Source of the DNA: Candidatus Peregrinibacteria bacterium
GTDB lineage: Bacteria; Patescibacteriota; Gracilibacteria; Peribacterales; Peribacteraceae
Length of the DNA: 64,000 nucleotides
Reading direction: 5' to 3'
Assembly: GCA_016186175.1 (NCBI GenBank)
Contig: JACPMB010000009.1
Location: 1-64,000 of the forward strand
Below are positions 52,141 to 60,634 of the stretch, piece by piece. The translations under genes were made by a program, and so were the position numbers. Below the pieces are notes generated by a model. The model worked only from the letters and a program-made list of their open reading frames with translations, searched no databases and was not told where the DNA came from. The first letter of the stretch is position 1; each line of letters starts with the position of its first letter.

Positions 52141-53901
52141 TTATTCTTCAACGATACTGATTCCGAGTTCCCGCAACTGCTTCTCCGGCACGGACGACGG
52201 GGCCCCGAGCATCAAATCCCTGGCTTTCTGATCTTTGGGGAAAGCGATCACCTCGCGTATGTTCGGCTCGCCGCAAAAAATCATCGCCAGACGATCGAAA
52301 CCCCATGCGATCCCGCCGTGCGGAGGCGCACCGTAGCGGAACGCGCGCAGCATGTGTCCAAAACGCCGCTCGGCTTCCGCGTCGTCTATGCGCAGGATTT
52401 CGAAAATTTTCTTCTGCAGGTCGTGCTCATGAATCCGCAGCGAGCCTCCAGCTATCTCGAAGCCGTTGAGGGCGACGTCGTACGCCTCGGCTTTCGCTTT
52501 AAGCGGGTCGCGGTCGACCATCTCCATACTTGCAACATTCGGGCGCGTGAACGGATGATGAACCGCCGAAATCTCCCCCGTGTCCTTGTCCTTCTCGAAC
52601 ATCGGAAAATCGGTGATCCAGCAATATGCGAATACGTCCGACGGGGCCAGGCTGCGCCTTCGCGCAATCTCCGTCCTGACGGCGCCGAGGCTGACGCATG
52701 CGGTATAAAACTCATCTGCGGCAAAAAACAGCAAATCCCCGTCCTCCGTGCCAGCCGCGTTTGCCATCTTCGCCGTCGCGTCCCCTCCGAGTTTTTCCAC
52801 AGGGACGCCATCGAATTTCCTTCCATTCTTCTTTATCCAGGCGAGCCCCTTGGCTCCGTGGATTTTCGCATGCCCGGTCAGATCATCAATCTCCTTGCGA
52901 GAGAGCGCGGCTCCGCCCGGGACTCTCAAGCATTTTACAACGCCGCCGGCCTCCGCGGCCTTCGCAAAAACGCCGAATCCGCATCCGCGCGCCATGTCTG
53001 TCATATCCGTGAAAGTCAATCCGTAACGGAGGTCCGGCTTGTCTGATCCGTATGCGTTCATCGCTTCGTCGTATGTCATGCGCGGGAAAGGCACCGAATG
53101 AATCTTAATGTCCCGCCGCAGCCCTACGGTTAAAGCAATTAGCGCCTCTTCGGTCAATTTCATGACGTCTTCCGCATGAACAAACGACATTTCGATGTCA
53201 ACCTGGGTGAATTCCGGCTGGCGGTCCCCGCGCTGATCTTCGTCGCGGAAACATCGCGCAATCTGCATATAACGGTCGAGTCCTGCTATCATGCAAAGCT
53301 GCTTAAGCTGTTGCGGGGACTGCGGCAGCACGTAAAACCGGCCACCATGCAGCCGAGACGGAACCAGATATTCGCGCGCGCCTTCCGGAGTGCCTTTTAT
53401 CAGGATCGGCGTCTCAACCTCGATGAAATCGCGATCATAGAAGAATTTTCGCACAGCCTGCAGAAGACGATGACGGAGCATCACGTTCCGCTTCATTCGC
53501 TCGCGCCGGATGTCGAGGTACCGGAATTCCAGGCGCAGCTCCTCGTTTATGCCGATGTCCTGATCAATTTCAAAAGGAGGCGTTTTTGATTCGCTTAAAA
53601 CGACGAGGCTCGCCACCTCCACTTCTATTTCGCCGGTTGGATTCTCCGCGCGTTCTGCTCCTTCCAGCCTCCTTCGCACCTTGCCCTCGATTTTCAAAAC
53701 CCATTCCGGCCGCGCGGCTTCCGCCGCCAAAAAGGCGTCGCCGCCCGGCGCGACGACTATTTGCGTAGTTCCGTACCGGTCGCGCAGATCAATGAAGATC
53801 AGTCCGCCGTGATCGCGCCGCCGGTTCACCCATCCGCAGAGAACCGCGCCTGTTCCGATGTGGGAGGCGCGCAATTCGCCGCAGGTATGAGTACGAAGCA
53901 T
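52141..53901 (-). CDS. aspS: Aspartyl-tRNA synthetase
   Basis: This class II synthetase charges tRNA-Asp. The 586 residues have the N-terminal OB domain (about 1-105), motif 2 (CFRDEDQRGDRQPEFTQVD), the bacterial GAD insertion (about 285-410, RGCGFGVFAKAAEAGG) and motif 3 (GIAWGFDRLAMIF). The ATG at 53901 follows TATACT by 6 nt. No GatCAB genes or AsnRS are in the window, so whether it also charges tRNA-Asn is not decided here. It lies 15 bases downstream of nrdR. Confidence 0.96.
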   Translation of the reverse strand: MLRTHTCGELRASHIGTGAVLCGWVNRRRDHGGLIFIDLRDRYGTTQIVVAPGGDAFLAAEAARPEWVLKIEGKVRRRLEGAERAENPTGEIEVEVASLVVLSESKTPPFEIDQDIGINEELRLEFRYLDIRRERMKRNVMLRHRLLQAVRKFFYDRDFIEVETPILIKGTPEGAREYLVPSRLHGGRFYVLPQSPQQLKQLCMIAGLDRYMQIARCFRDEDQRGDRQPEFTQVDIEMSFVHAEDVMKLTEEALIALTVGLRRDIKIHSVPFPRMTYDEAMNAYGSDKPDLRYGLTFTDMTDMARGCGFGVFAKAAEAGGVVKCLRVPGGAALSRKEIDDLTGHAKIHGAKGLAWIKKNGRKFDGVPVEKLGGDATAKMANAAGTEDGDLLFFAADEFYTACVSLGAVRTEIARRRSLAPSDVFAYCWITDFPMFEKDKDTGEISAVHHPFTRPNVASMEMVDRDPLKAKAEAYDVALNGFEIAGGSLRIHEHDLQKKIFEILRIDDAEAERRFGHMLRAFRYGAPPHGGIAWGFDRLAMIFCGEPNIREVIAFPKDQKARDLMLGAPSSVPEKQLRELGISIVEE

Positions 53902-53916
53902 GCGTTGAGTATATAG

Positions 53917-54363
53917 TCATTTGAACAGCCTCCCCAATTCTTCCTTGAACTCCTCGACGTCTTTGAATTCCCGATGAACAGACGCGAACCGGATGTATGC
54001 GACCTGGTCGAGTTTTTTCAGTTCCCGCATCACGTCCGTCCCGATTGTGGAGCTGCTAACCTCCTTTTTATTCGCCGCCCATTTCTCCTCGAGCTTGGTG
54101 AGGAGACGATCAATATTCTCCTGCGTTACCGGTCTCTTTGTGCACGAAAGCCAAATTCCGCGCTCTAATTTGCCACGCGAGTACGGCTCGCTGGTGCCAT
54201 CGCGCTTTACCACGATCAGCGAACTCAATTCCTGTCTTTCAAATGTTGTGAAACGATGCTGGCATTTGGGACATTCCCGACGACGGCGAACGGCACGGCC
54301 CTCTTCCGAGAGGCGGGAGTCAATGACGGAAGTGTCTCCGAATCTGCAACGCGGACAAAACAT
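53917..54363 (-). CDS. nrdR: Transcriptional repressor NrdR
   Basis: NrdR represses ribonucleotide reductase genes in response to ATP/dATP. The zinc ribbon (Cys3, Cys6, Cys31, Cys34; MFCPRC and ECPKCQ) is followed by the ATP-cone (VVKRDGTSEPYSRGKLERGI...). Length (148 residues) is standard. TACGCT lies 6 nt before the ATG. No nrd gene or obvious NrdR box pair was seen nearby. Confidence 0.95.
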   Translation of the reverse strand: MFCPRCRFGDTSVIDSRLSEEGRAVRRRRECPKCQHRFTTFERQELSSLIVVKRDGTSEPYSRGKLERGIWLSCTKRPVTQENIDRLLTKLEEKWAANKKEVSSSTIGTDVMRELKKLDQVAYIRFASVHREFKDVEEFKEELGRLFK

Positions 54364-54407
54364 GCGCAGAGCGTAGCGGAAAACCGCGCTTTTGCCAGAT
54401 CAAAAAA

Positions 54408-54593
54408 TCACCGAGATTTCCTCAAATCCTTCATCAGTCTGTAAAGCTCAGCAGCCTGCAGATTTGGAGGCAAGGAGGCGGCGGGCCGGTTATCTGTCTG
54501 TTCGGCGGGCTTCTCCTTATCACTTGCGCCAGCAATCCGTTGCACAGCTTCGATTGTAACAGGTCCTGGCTCATTACATTCCGGTTTGGACAT
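54408..54593 (-). CDS. Small hypothetical protein, 61 aa
   Basis: A short acidic/Pro-rich protein (MSKPECNEPGPVTIEAVQRI...), with a C-terminal basic helix (AELYRLMKDLRKSR). I do not recognise it. A good promoter directly upstream (TTGACC-17-TACAAG) and the start at 54593, rather than 54629 which lies inside that promoter, make it credible. Confidence 0.5.
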   Translation of the reverse strand: MSKPECNEPGPVTIEAVQRIAGASDKEKPAEQTDNRPAASLPPNLQAAELYRLMKDLRKSR

Positions 54594-54616
54594 AAAAATT
54601 GGGGTAAGGCGCGCGG

Positions 54617-54645
54617 CTTGTACAAACATAACTTAAAAAGGTCAA
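54617..54645 (-). promoter_or_regulatory. Promoter before the 61-aa gene
   Basis: On the minus strand, TTGACC, a 17-nt spacer and TACAAG predict a start near 54610, 17 nt before the ATG. Confidence 0.55.
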
Positions 54646-54729
54646 GGCCTGTCGCCGCAAATGCCATCGCTAGTGCGCGATTTGCGCGTCATTAAAAGGA
54701 AAAATTATCGCAGATCTCAAATTCTACGG

Positions 54730-55350
54730 TCAAATCAGCCGTTCTTGCGGATTCACGGCGCCGCGGCGGAAAAAACCGCCAATCGGCTGTGTTAGATCAA
54801 CGACTGTCGAGGGCGGATTAATCTGAATGGCGCCGGAATCCAGAATTAAATCCGGTTTACACGCCTGATGCCCGAACTGTTCCAAAATATCGGACGGACT
54901 GTACGTGTTCGGCCGGCCGTGGAGATTGGCGGAGGTGGTGCTTAAGGGACTTGCGAACTCCATGACCAGCTGTTGAGCAAGGGGGTGGGAGGAGAGGCGG
55001 ATACCCAATGTCGGGCTCGGAGGCCGGCTCGGAGATGGCAGAAGAGCGGAAGTTTTTCTCATCGGGAGAACGATTGTAAGGGGCCCCGGCAGATACTTTT
55101 CCGCGAGCTTATCTGCCTCCACATTCCACTCAGCATATTTCTTAGCCTCCTTTATGGAGGAAAATAGTGCGCTAACCGGCTGGTCCGGCGGCCGCTGTTT
55201 GATTTTAAAGAGCTTCGTCACCGCGCCCGGATTCCGCAGGTCGCATGCAAGCCCGTAGCAGGTTTCGGTTGCGTGAGCGACGACGCCGCCAGCGCGCAAA
55301 ACGCTCAAAGCATTGTTAACGCCTTTCCTGTTTGGGAGGAGAATCTTCAT
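54730..55350 (-). CDS. tsaC: L-threonylcarbamoyladenylate synthase (TsaC/Sua5)
   Basis: This enzyme makes threonylcarbamoyl-AMP from Thr, bicarbonate and ATP for the t6A modification of ANN-decoding tRNAs. The 206 residues contain GGVVAHATETCYGLACD, KIKQRPPDQPVSAL, the KYLPGPLTIVLP segment and STTSANLHGRP, in the standard order. The C-terminal Sua5 domain is absent, so it is the short TsaC form. TATGAT ends 8 nt before the ATG. The partner genes tsaB/D/E are not in the window. Confidence 0.94.
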   Translation of the reverse strand: MKILLPNRKGVNNALSVLRAGGVVAHATETCYGLACDLRNPGAVTKLFKIKQRPPDQPVSALFSSIKEAKKYAEWNVEADKLAEKYLPGPLTIVLPMRKTSALLPSPSRPPSPTLGIRLSSHPLAQQLVMEFASPLSTTSANLHGRPNTYSPSDILEQFGHQACKPDLILDSGAIQINPPSTVVDLTQPIGGFFRRGAVNPQERLI

Positions 55351-55386
55351 CGCAAGTGATCATACACATCCGTCGCGGCCCGAAGA

Positions 55387-55956
55387 TCAGGGAGGATCCA
55401 TCGGCGCGGTTTTTCTCATGCTTATTCGCGCCATCTCCCGCAGAGACATTATCTCGTCATATCGCTTTGAGATATGCGGAACAAAGTGCAGCGTCATGCG
55501 CGTATCTTGCGCCTCGAGTATCAGACTGCCAAAACCGAGCAGATTCTGAACAGGCCCGCGCTGGCGCTTGTCTATTTCCTGAAGCACCCAAAGGTCCACA
55601 CATTCGTGCTCGTCCGTCGTCAGTATGGTTTTTTTGATGCGGTGAACGCGACGGTCGGTTATGACGACGATGTACAGGAAATAGCGATAGAAACGTATGA
55701 GAAACTCAAACTGGATCGTCAGCAGGAACAACAGAAGGAACATGAGCATGAGATGGCGCGGGGTATTCTGTTCAATGCCGACAACGAGAAAAGTCAGGAT
55801 GCCGATTATGACAATTATCAACGTCAGCAGGCACATCTTTACAAACGGCCAAAGCATCCGAATCCAATGCTGCCGGAACGAGGACTGGAATGCTTCCCGC
55901 GGGTCTTTGCCTGGGAAGTCAGTGCATGCCGCCGGATCATGACGATGCGCTACCAT
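55387..55956 (-). CDS. Membrane protein with bacterial PH-like domain, 189 aa
   Basis: Two membrane spans (about 37-57 and 67-90) are followed by a domain of about 85 residues (VVITDRRVHRIKKTILTTDE...VQNLLGFGSLIL) typical of the bPH/DUF304 (YdbT-like) fold. The function of these proteins is unknown; some act in envelope stress. The ATG at 55956 overlaps the stop of the preceding 74-residue gene (ATGGTAG), indicating coupling. The frame is open to 56118, but that part is out-of-frame sequence of the 74-residue gene. Confidence 0.78.
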   Translation of the reverse strand: MVAHRHDPAACTDFPGKDPREAFQSSFRQHWIRMLWPFVKMCLLTLIIVIIGILTFLVVGIEQNTPRHLMLMFLLLFLLTIQFEFLIRFYRYFLYIVVITDRRVHRIKKTILTTDEHECVDLWVLQEIDKRQRGPVQNLLGFGSLILEAQDTRMTLHFVPHISKRYDEIMSLREMARISMRKTAPMDPP

Positions 55957-56174
55957 AAAAAAAGAAACGGCAAAACAATTATGAAAATCATGAAAATCGC
56001 ATGAAGAACCACGCACACGCGTATGCGGGTCACGGTGAACACCCTCCGCCCGGTGGTGGAGGAAAGATGCAGATGCAATCCCTCGGCCCGGCGGAGAAAA
56101 CATCGCCACAGCGCCCATTCCATGGCGATGATGCCGATGACTATCGCCGCCGGAATGATCCAGATTGGCGCCAT
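55950..56174 (-). CDS. Small two-span membrane protein, 74 aa
   Basis: Two hydrophobic helices (about 3-23, IWIIPAAIVIGIIAMEW, and 53-73, VVLHAIFMIFIIVLPFLFLW) flank a basic loop. I do not recognise it. It begins 6 bases after the dnaE stop and overlaps the PH-like gene, so dnaE and the two membrane genes appear to be one unit. This may be transcriptional read-through rather than shared function. Confidence 0.6.
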   Translation of the reverse strand: MAPIWIIPAAIVIGIIAMEWALWRCFLRRAEGLHLHLSSTTGRRVFTVTRIRVCVVLHAIFMIFIIVLPFLFLW

Positions 56175-56180
56175 GGCCGC

Positions 56181-59100
56181 CTATTTTACCATTATCTTGT
56201 GCTTACTCATCACTTCCTCGATCTTTTTTTCCAGAATCGTTGACATCGTGATCGTCATAGGCACCGGCACCAGTTGCCCGCCGATTTTAAGCTGCACGCG
56301 TTCCTTGCCAGGGAAGGTTTCAAACATCCGTTTAAGATCAAGCAAAAGTTGCCGGGGCGCCCGATCCGGCAGCTGAATCGTATGTATTGAAATTCGCGAC
56401 GACAATGAAGCCGCTGATGCTGATTCGTCGCGGGTCGCTGGCTTATCACCACTTTCATCCGCCGTCGCCGACGCGTTTGGCTCTTTGGCCGTTCCTATTT
56501 CAATTTCATCCGTCTTCATGCCCTCCACAATCCATTTCCCCAGCGGCCCGAGAAAATCTTCGGTTTCGCCGTTATCGGCCGCGATTTTCACGGTTTCTCC
56601 GGCGATCACGTTCCCCTCTTCGTCAATCAATTCTATTTGTTCCGCTTCCCTTTCCGTGGCTCCGCGATGCAGGCCGGATTTTGCTTCTTCTTCGTCAAAG
56701 AACCCCTCTTTTTTGGCATTCTGGACCATGGTGGACAGCGAAGCGCGCTTGACCGCTTCGGCGCGGATTTGCAATTGTCCGCCGCGCAAATCCAGCGTCC
56801 CGCCGATGACCAGAACGGTATCCGCCTGACCGAGAACGGAGGCGGCGTCCGCGAAGACGCGCGGGAAGAGCGTAACTTCGATGCGGCCGGTTGGATCTTC
56901 GATCGTCAGAATCGCCATGGCTTCCCCCTTCTTGGTCGTGAGCTTCTTAACACTCTCTTCGATTCCGGCGACGGTGATGCGTTTGCCTGCGTCCTTCGCC
57001 GTAAAATTGGCGATAAGCTGCGCTTTCTTCCCTATGTATTTCCTCAACCCGGCAAGCGGGTGACTGCTGACGTACATGCCCAGAGCCTCCTTTTCCCACT
57101 TGAGCTTCTCGTGAGGCGAAGCCGGCGTCGTTTTGGGAAGCTCCATGCGCGCGTCGGCAATGCCGCCCATGTTTGCCCCGAACAAATCGCCCTGCGCGGC
57201 CCCCGCTTCCCCCGCCGCCTTCGAGAATGCAACGATTTTCTCGTAATTCTCGATTATTGCGCGCCGCTCGCCGAGAGAGTCGAAAGCGCCGGATTTGCTT
57301 AGAGCTTCGATCATTTTCTTGTTGAGCGTCTTCGCAGGCATGCAACGCGCAAAATTCTCGAGAGACGAGAACGGCCCCGCGCCGTCACGCGCGACTATGA
57401 TCTGCCGCACAGTGCTGTCGCCGATTCCTTTGATGGCCGACAATCCGAAGCGAATGGAACCGGGATTGCGAGCCGCGTGCTTTGAGCCGCGAGCTCCCGG
57501 GAAAGGAATCGCGGTGAAATGACGGAGAGACTCATTGATGTCCGGCGGCAGCACGCGTATGCCCATCGAACGACATTCCTCGATTTCAATCATCACGCGC
57601 TCAGTCACGTCCGCGTCGGAAGAGAGAAGAGCGGCCATGAATTCGGTCGGGTAATGAGCTTTGAGCCATGCGGTCTGGTATGCGATAAGGGCGTATCCGG
57701 CTGCATGAGATTTGTTAAATCCGTATCCCGCGAACGGCTCCACGACGTCGTCGAAAATCCGCTCGGCCAACTGCCTGCCGTACCCTTTTTTCTTCGCGCC
57801 ACCGATAAACTTTTCACGCTGCGCCGCCAGCTCTTTACGTATTTTTTTGCCTATAGCGCGCCGCAAAAGATCCGCTTCTCCCAGCGTGAATCCGGCGAAC
57901 ACCTGGGCTATCAAAAGTATCTGCTCCTGGTAAACACCGATGCCGTAAGTGGGTTCCAGTATTTGACGAAGATCGTCGTGCAGATACTCGACGTTCTCCT
58001 GGCCGTGTTTCCTTTTGATAAAACTCGACATCCATTCCATCGGGCCCGGCCGATACAGCGAGATCATCGCAGTGATGTCGTCGAACTGAGTCGGCTTCAA
58101 CTGCTTGAGATAACGGCGCATGCCGGCAGATTCCAACTGGAACACGCCGGTGGTGTCGCCGCGCTGGAGCAATTTGTAGGTTTCCGCGTCGGCGATCGGA
58201 AGGGACGAGATATCAATTTTTTCCCCATGCAGACGCTCTATGATTTCCAGCGCCGTCTGGATCACGGTGAGGTTGGTCAATCCAAGAAAATCCATTTTCA
58301 AAAGCCCCAGAGCGGCCAGAGGTTTTGCGGAATACTGGGTGATTATCGTTTTCTCGTCTTTGGGCGCGCGCTGAACGGCGGTGTATTCCACGACTGGCTT
58401 GTCCGAAATTACTACGCCGCACGCATGCACGGAAATATGGCGCGCCTTCCCTTCCAGTTTAAGAGCGGTGTCTATGATCTTGCGGTACGTCTCGTTGTTT
58501 TCATAGACAGATCTGAGCTCATCGGCTCCAAGCGCGTCCGCCAGTTTCGTGCCAGGGCGTTCCGGGATCAGCTTTGCCAGCGTGTTCATCTCCAAAAAAG
58601 TCATGCCGTACGCGCGTCCAACATCTTTTACGGCTGCGCGCGCGGCGAGCGTGCCGAAAGTGCAAATTTGAACGACGCGATCCCGCCCGTATTTCTGCCG
58701 CACGTACTCCAACACCTCGTCTCGGCGATTGTCCGCAAAATCGAGATCAATGTCCGGAAGCTCCAGGCGCTCCGGATTCAAAAAGCGTTCGAACAGCAAT
58801 CCGTGCTGCAGCGGCTCTATGCCGGTTATGCCCATGCAGTAACTCACAAGCGATCCCGCCGCGGAGCCGCGCCCCGGCCCGACGGTAATGCCGCGCCTTC
58901 TGGCTTCGTTAACAAAATCGGCGACTATCAGAAAATATCCGGCGAAACCGACCTGTCCGATTACGGACAGCTCGTATCGAAGTCGCTCCTCCTGCTCCCG
59001 CATCGCGTGAGGATAGCGCACGCGAAAACCCTCTTCGCACATGCGCGTGAGCTCTTTTGCCTCGGTGCTTCCGTCAGGAACCGGAAAACGCGGGATTTCA

Positions 59101-59951
59101 TACTTGCCGAACGTAAAATCAACCGAGCATCTGTCGGCGATTTTGCGAGTTGCCTCCAAGGCCTCCGGAACGTGAGAAAAGACTTTTTCAAGCTCATCGA
59201 ACGGCCGCATGGAAAAATCGCTGTCGCGCATCGAAAACCGGCCCGAGTCGTTGACCTGCGCGTTTTTCTGGATGCAAAGGAGCACATCGTGTGCCTCGGA
59301 ATCCTCCGGACGGCAGTAATGACTGTTGCATGTAACGACCGTCGGCGCGCCGAGAATTTTTCCGTGCTTGATCAACTGCTGATTTACTTCGCTCTGTCCG
59401 GAAACGCCCGGCAGGTCCATCAATTCAAAGTAAACGTTCCTGTCGCCGAAATATGATCTGTATTCTTCGGTCAACGACGCGATTCGTTCCCCGTCTTCCG
59501 CAAGCGCCGCCTGCGGAATGGCGCCGCCGATGGGGCCGCTCAGCGCGATCAATCCTTTTCCGAATTCCTTAAGAAGCTCCTTGTCCACGCGCGGTTTGTA
59601 ATACATGCCGTCGAGTGCGGCGGCGGAAGCAAGGCAAAGCAGATTCTGGTAGCCCTCACGCGTCTCGGCCAGGAGCGTAAGCGGGAAGCGCTTCGTATCC
59701 ACGCCGCTTTCCTTGTCGTGCCGTGTCCGGGCTGCAACGTATGCCTCAATGCCAAGAATCGGCTTCACGTTCTTCTTTTTGGATTCCTGATAAAATTCAA
59801 TGAGCCCGTATGTATAACCCTTGTCGCACAGCCCCGCGGCCGTCTGACCAAGCTCCGCCGCCCGCTCCACGATTTCCGCCGGGCTTGGCAGGGCTTCGAG
59901 AAGCGAGTAGGTCGAGTGGCAGTGCAGATGGACGAAATCAGACGATTTCAC
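56181..59951 (-). CDS. dnaE: DNA polymerase III alpha subunit
   Basis: The replicative polymerase. In order: PHP domain (VHLHCHSTYSLLEALPSPAEI, about 6-280), the palm with catalytic acids in PDIDLDFADNRRDEV (near 398) and MDFLGLTNL (near 553), fingers, beta-binding region, HhH (FNKSHAAGYALIAYQTAWLK precedes it) and an OB domain (KRITVAGIEESVKKL). An unusual ~200-residue acidic C-terminal extension ends the protein. The GTG at 59951 is chosen because the family N-terminus starts there and an extended -10, TGCTATCAT, lies 6 nt before it; an ATG at 59996 in frame would lie upstream of that promoter. The product is 1256 residues. Confidence 0.96.
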   Translation of the reverse strand: MKSSDFVHLHCHSTYSLLEALPSPAEIVERAAELGQTAAGLCDKGYTYGLIEFYQESKKKNVKPILGIEAYVAARTRHDKESGVDTKRFPLTLLAETREGYQNLLCLASAAALDGMYYKPRVDKELLKEFGKGLIALSGPIGGAIPQAALAEDGERIASLTEEYRSYFGDRNVYFELMDLPGVSGQSEVNQQLIKHGKILGAPTVVTCNSHYCRPEDSEAHDVLLCIQKNAQVNDSGRFSMRDSDFSMRPFDELEKVFSHVPEALEATRKIADRCSVDFTFGKYEIPRFPVPDGSTEAKELTRMCEEGFRVRYPHAMREQEERLRYELSVIGQVGFAGYFLIVADFVNEARRRGITVGPGRGSAAGSLVSYCMGITGIEPLQHGLLFERFLNPERLELPDIDLDFADNRRDEVLEYVRQKYGRDRVVQICTFGTLAARAAVKDVGRAYGMTFLEMNTLAKLIPERPGTKLADALGADELRSVYENNETYRKIIDTALKLEGKARHISVHACGVVISDKPVVEYTAVQRAPKDEKTIITQYSAKPLAALGLLKMDFLGLTNLTVIQTALEIIERLHGEKIDISSLPIADAETYKLLQRGDTTGVFQLESAGMRRYLKQLKPTQFDDITAMISLYRPGPMEWMSSFIKRKHGQENVEYLHDDLRQILEPTYGIGVYQEQILLIAQVFAGFTLGEADLLRRAIGKKIRKELAAQREKFIGGAKKKGYGRQLAERIFDDVVEPFAGYGFNKSHAAGYALIAYQTAWLKAHYPTEFMAALLSSDADVTERVMIEIEECRSMGIRVLPPDINESLRHFTAIPFPGARGSKHAARNPGSIRFGLSAIKGIGDSTVRQIIVARDGAGPFSSLENFARCMPAKTLNKKMIEALSKSGAFDSLGERRAIIENYEKIVAFSKAAGEAGAAQGDLFGANMGGIADARMELPKTTPASPHEKLKWEKEALGMYVSSHPLAGLRKYIGKKAQLIANFTAKDAGKRITVAGIEESVKKLTTKKGEAMAILTIEDPTGRIEVTLFPRVFADAASVLGQADTVLVIGGTLDLRGGQLQIRAEAVKRASLSTMVQNAKKEGFFDEEEAKSGLHRGATEREAEQIELIDEEGNVIAGETVKIAADNGETEDFLGPLGKWIVEGMKTDEIEIGTAKEPNASATADESGDKPATRDESASAASLSSRISIHTIQLPDRAPRQLLLDLKRMFETFPGKERVQLKIGGQLVPVPMTITMSTILEKKIEEVMSKHKIMVK

Positions 59952-60115
59952 CGCGGCATGATAGCACCGAAAGCCAGGCGATTTTTCCCAAGACATCCGT
60001 GTTTTTTCCTCAATTTACGGCCACAAAACGCCAATACTGCATCCGGCGCAGTTTGCGTTCAAAGAAAAAAATTGACATCCGGAAACTATAAACTACCATC
60101 CTCAGCCATTCGTCC

Positions 60116-60613
60116 ATGTTTATGAGAAATTCAGAAACAGCAAAGGCGGGAAACGGTACAGTTATCTCCGGAAAACCAACAAGAGCAACCAGGCTCAACA
60201 AGTGCCTGCAAGATCTTAACAAACTTGCCGGGCGTCCTGATCCCGCTCAAAACACTGGTTTGAATGGTACCAATGACACTGACGATATAGTGAACGCTTC
60301 AATGATGTATGTAAGTCATGTCGAAGAAGGGTTATCGAAGGTGCAGCTCGCCACTCAAGAACAAATTATGCATGCTCAATACATGGCGCGCATCGGGTAT
60401 CACGGTGTGTGCGAGTACTGCAACACGGAAATCCCAATCGAGCGCATTGAGGCGCTGCCGTATGCGACAAATTGCATTGAATGCGCCGCGCTCAATGAGG
60501 CAGAAAACGGCGACGATGTCTCAAGCCCGCGAGGACAACACCATGAGGGATGGAGCCATTGCCGGAATCAGGAAGATGAACCATCCGGATCTTTGGACAG
60601 GGTGCGAAGATAA
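60116..60613 (+). CDS. DksA/TraR-type zinc-finger protein
   Basis: The 165-residue protein has a helical N-terminal half and a DksA-like four-Cys finger (Cys99, Cys102, Cys120, Cys123; GVCEYCNTEIPIERIEALP...CIEC). DksA-family proteins enter the RNA polymerase secondary channel and modify promoter response. The coiled-coil tip Asp residues cannot be placed with confidence, and the N-terminal part is longer and less charged than usual. A TATAAA lies about 25 nt before the ATG at 60116; an ATG at 60122 is possible. It is divergent from dnaE. Confidence 0.85.
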   Translation: MFMRNSETAKAGNGTVISGKPTRATRLNKCLQDLNKLAGRPDPAQNTGLNGTNDTDDIVNASMMYVSHVEEGLSKVQLATQEQIMHAQYMARIGYHGVCEYCNTEIPIERIEALPYATNCIECAALNEAENGDDVSSPRGQHHEGWSHCRNQEDEPSGSLDRVRR

Positions 60614-60634
60614 AGAAAATAATCGTACTCATTT

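Noticed and set aside
57519-59456. A 645-codon open frame on the plus strand
   Set aside because: It lies wholly inside dnaE on the opposite strand. The dnaE frame carries all family motifs, while the antisense product has no recognisable pattern and arises from codon bias.
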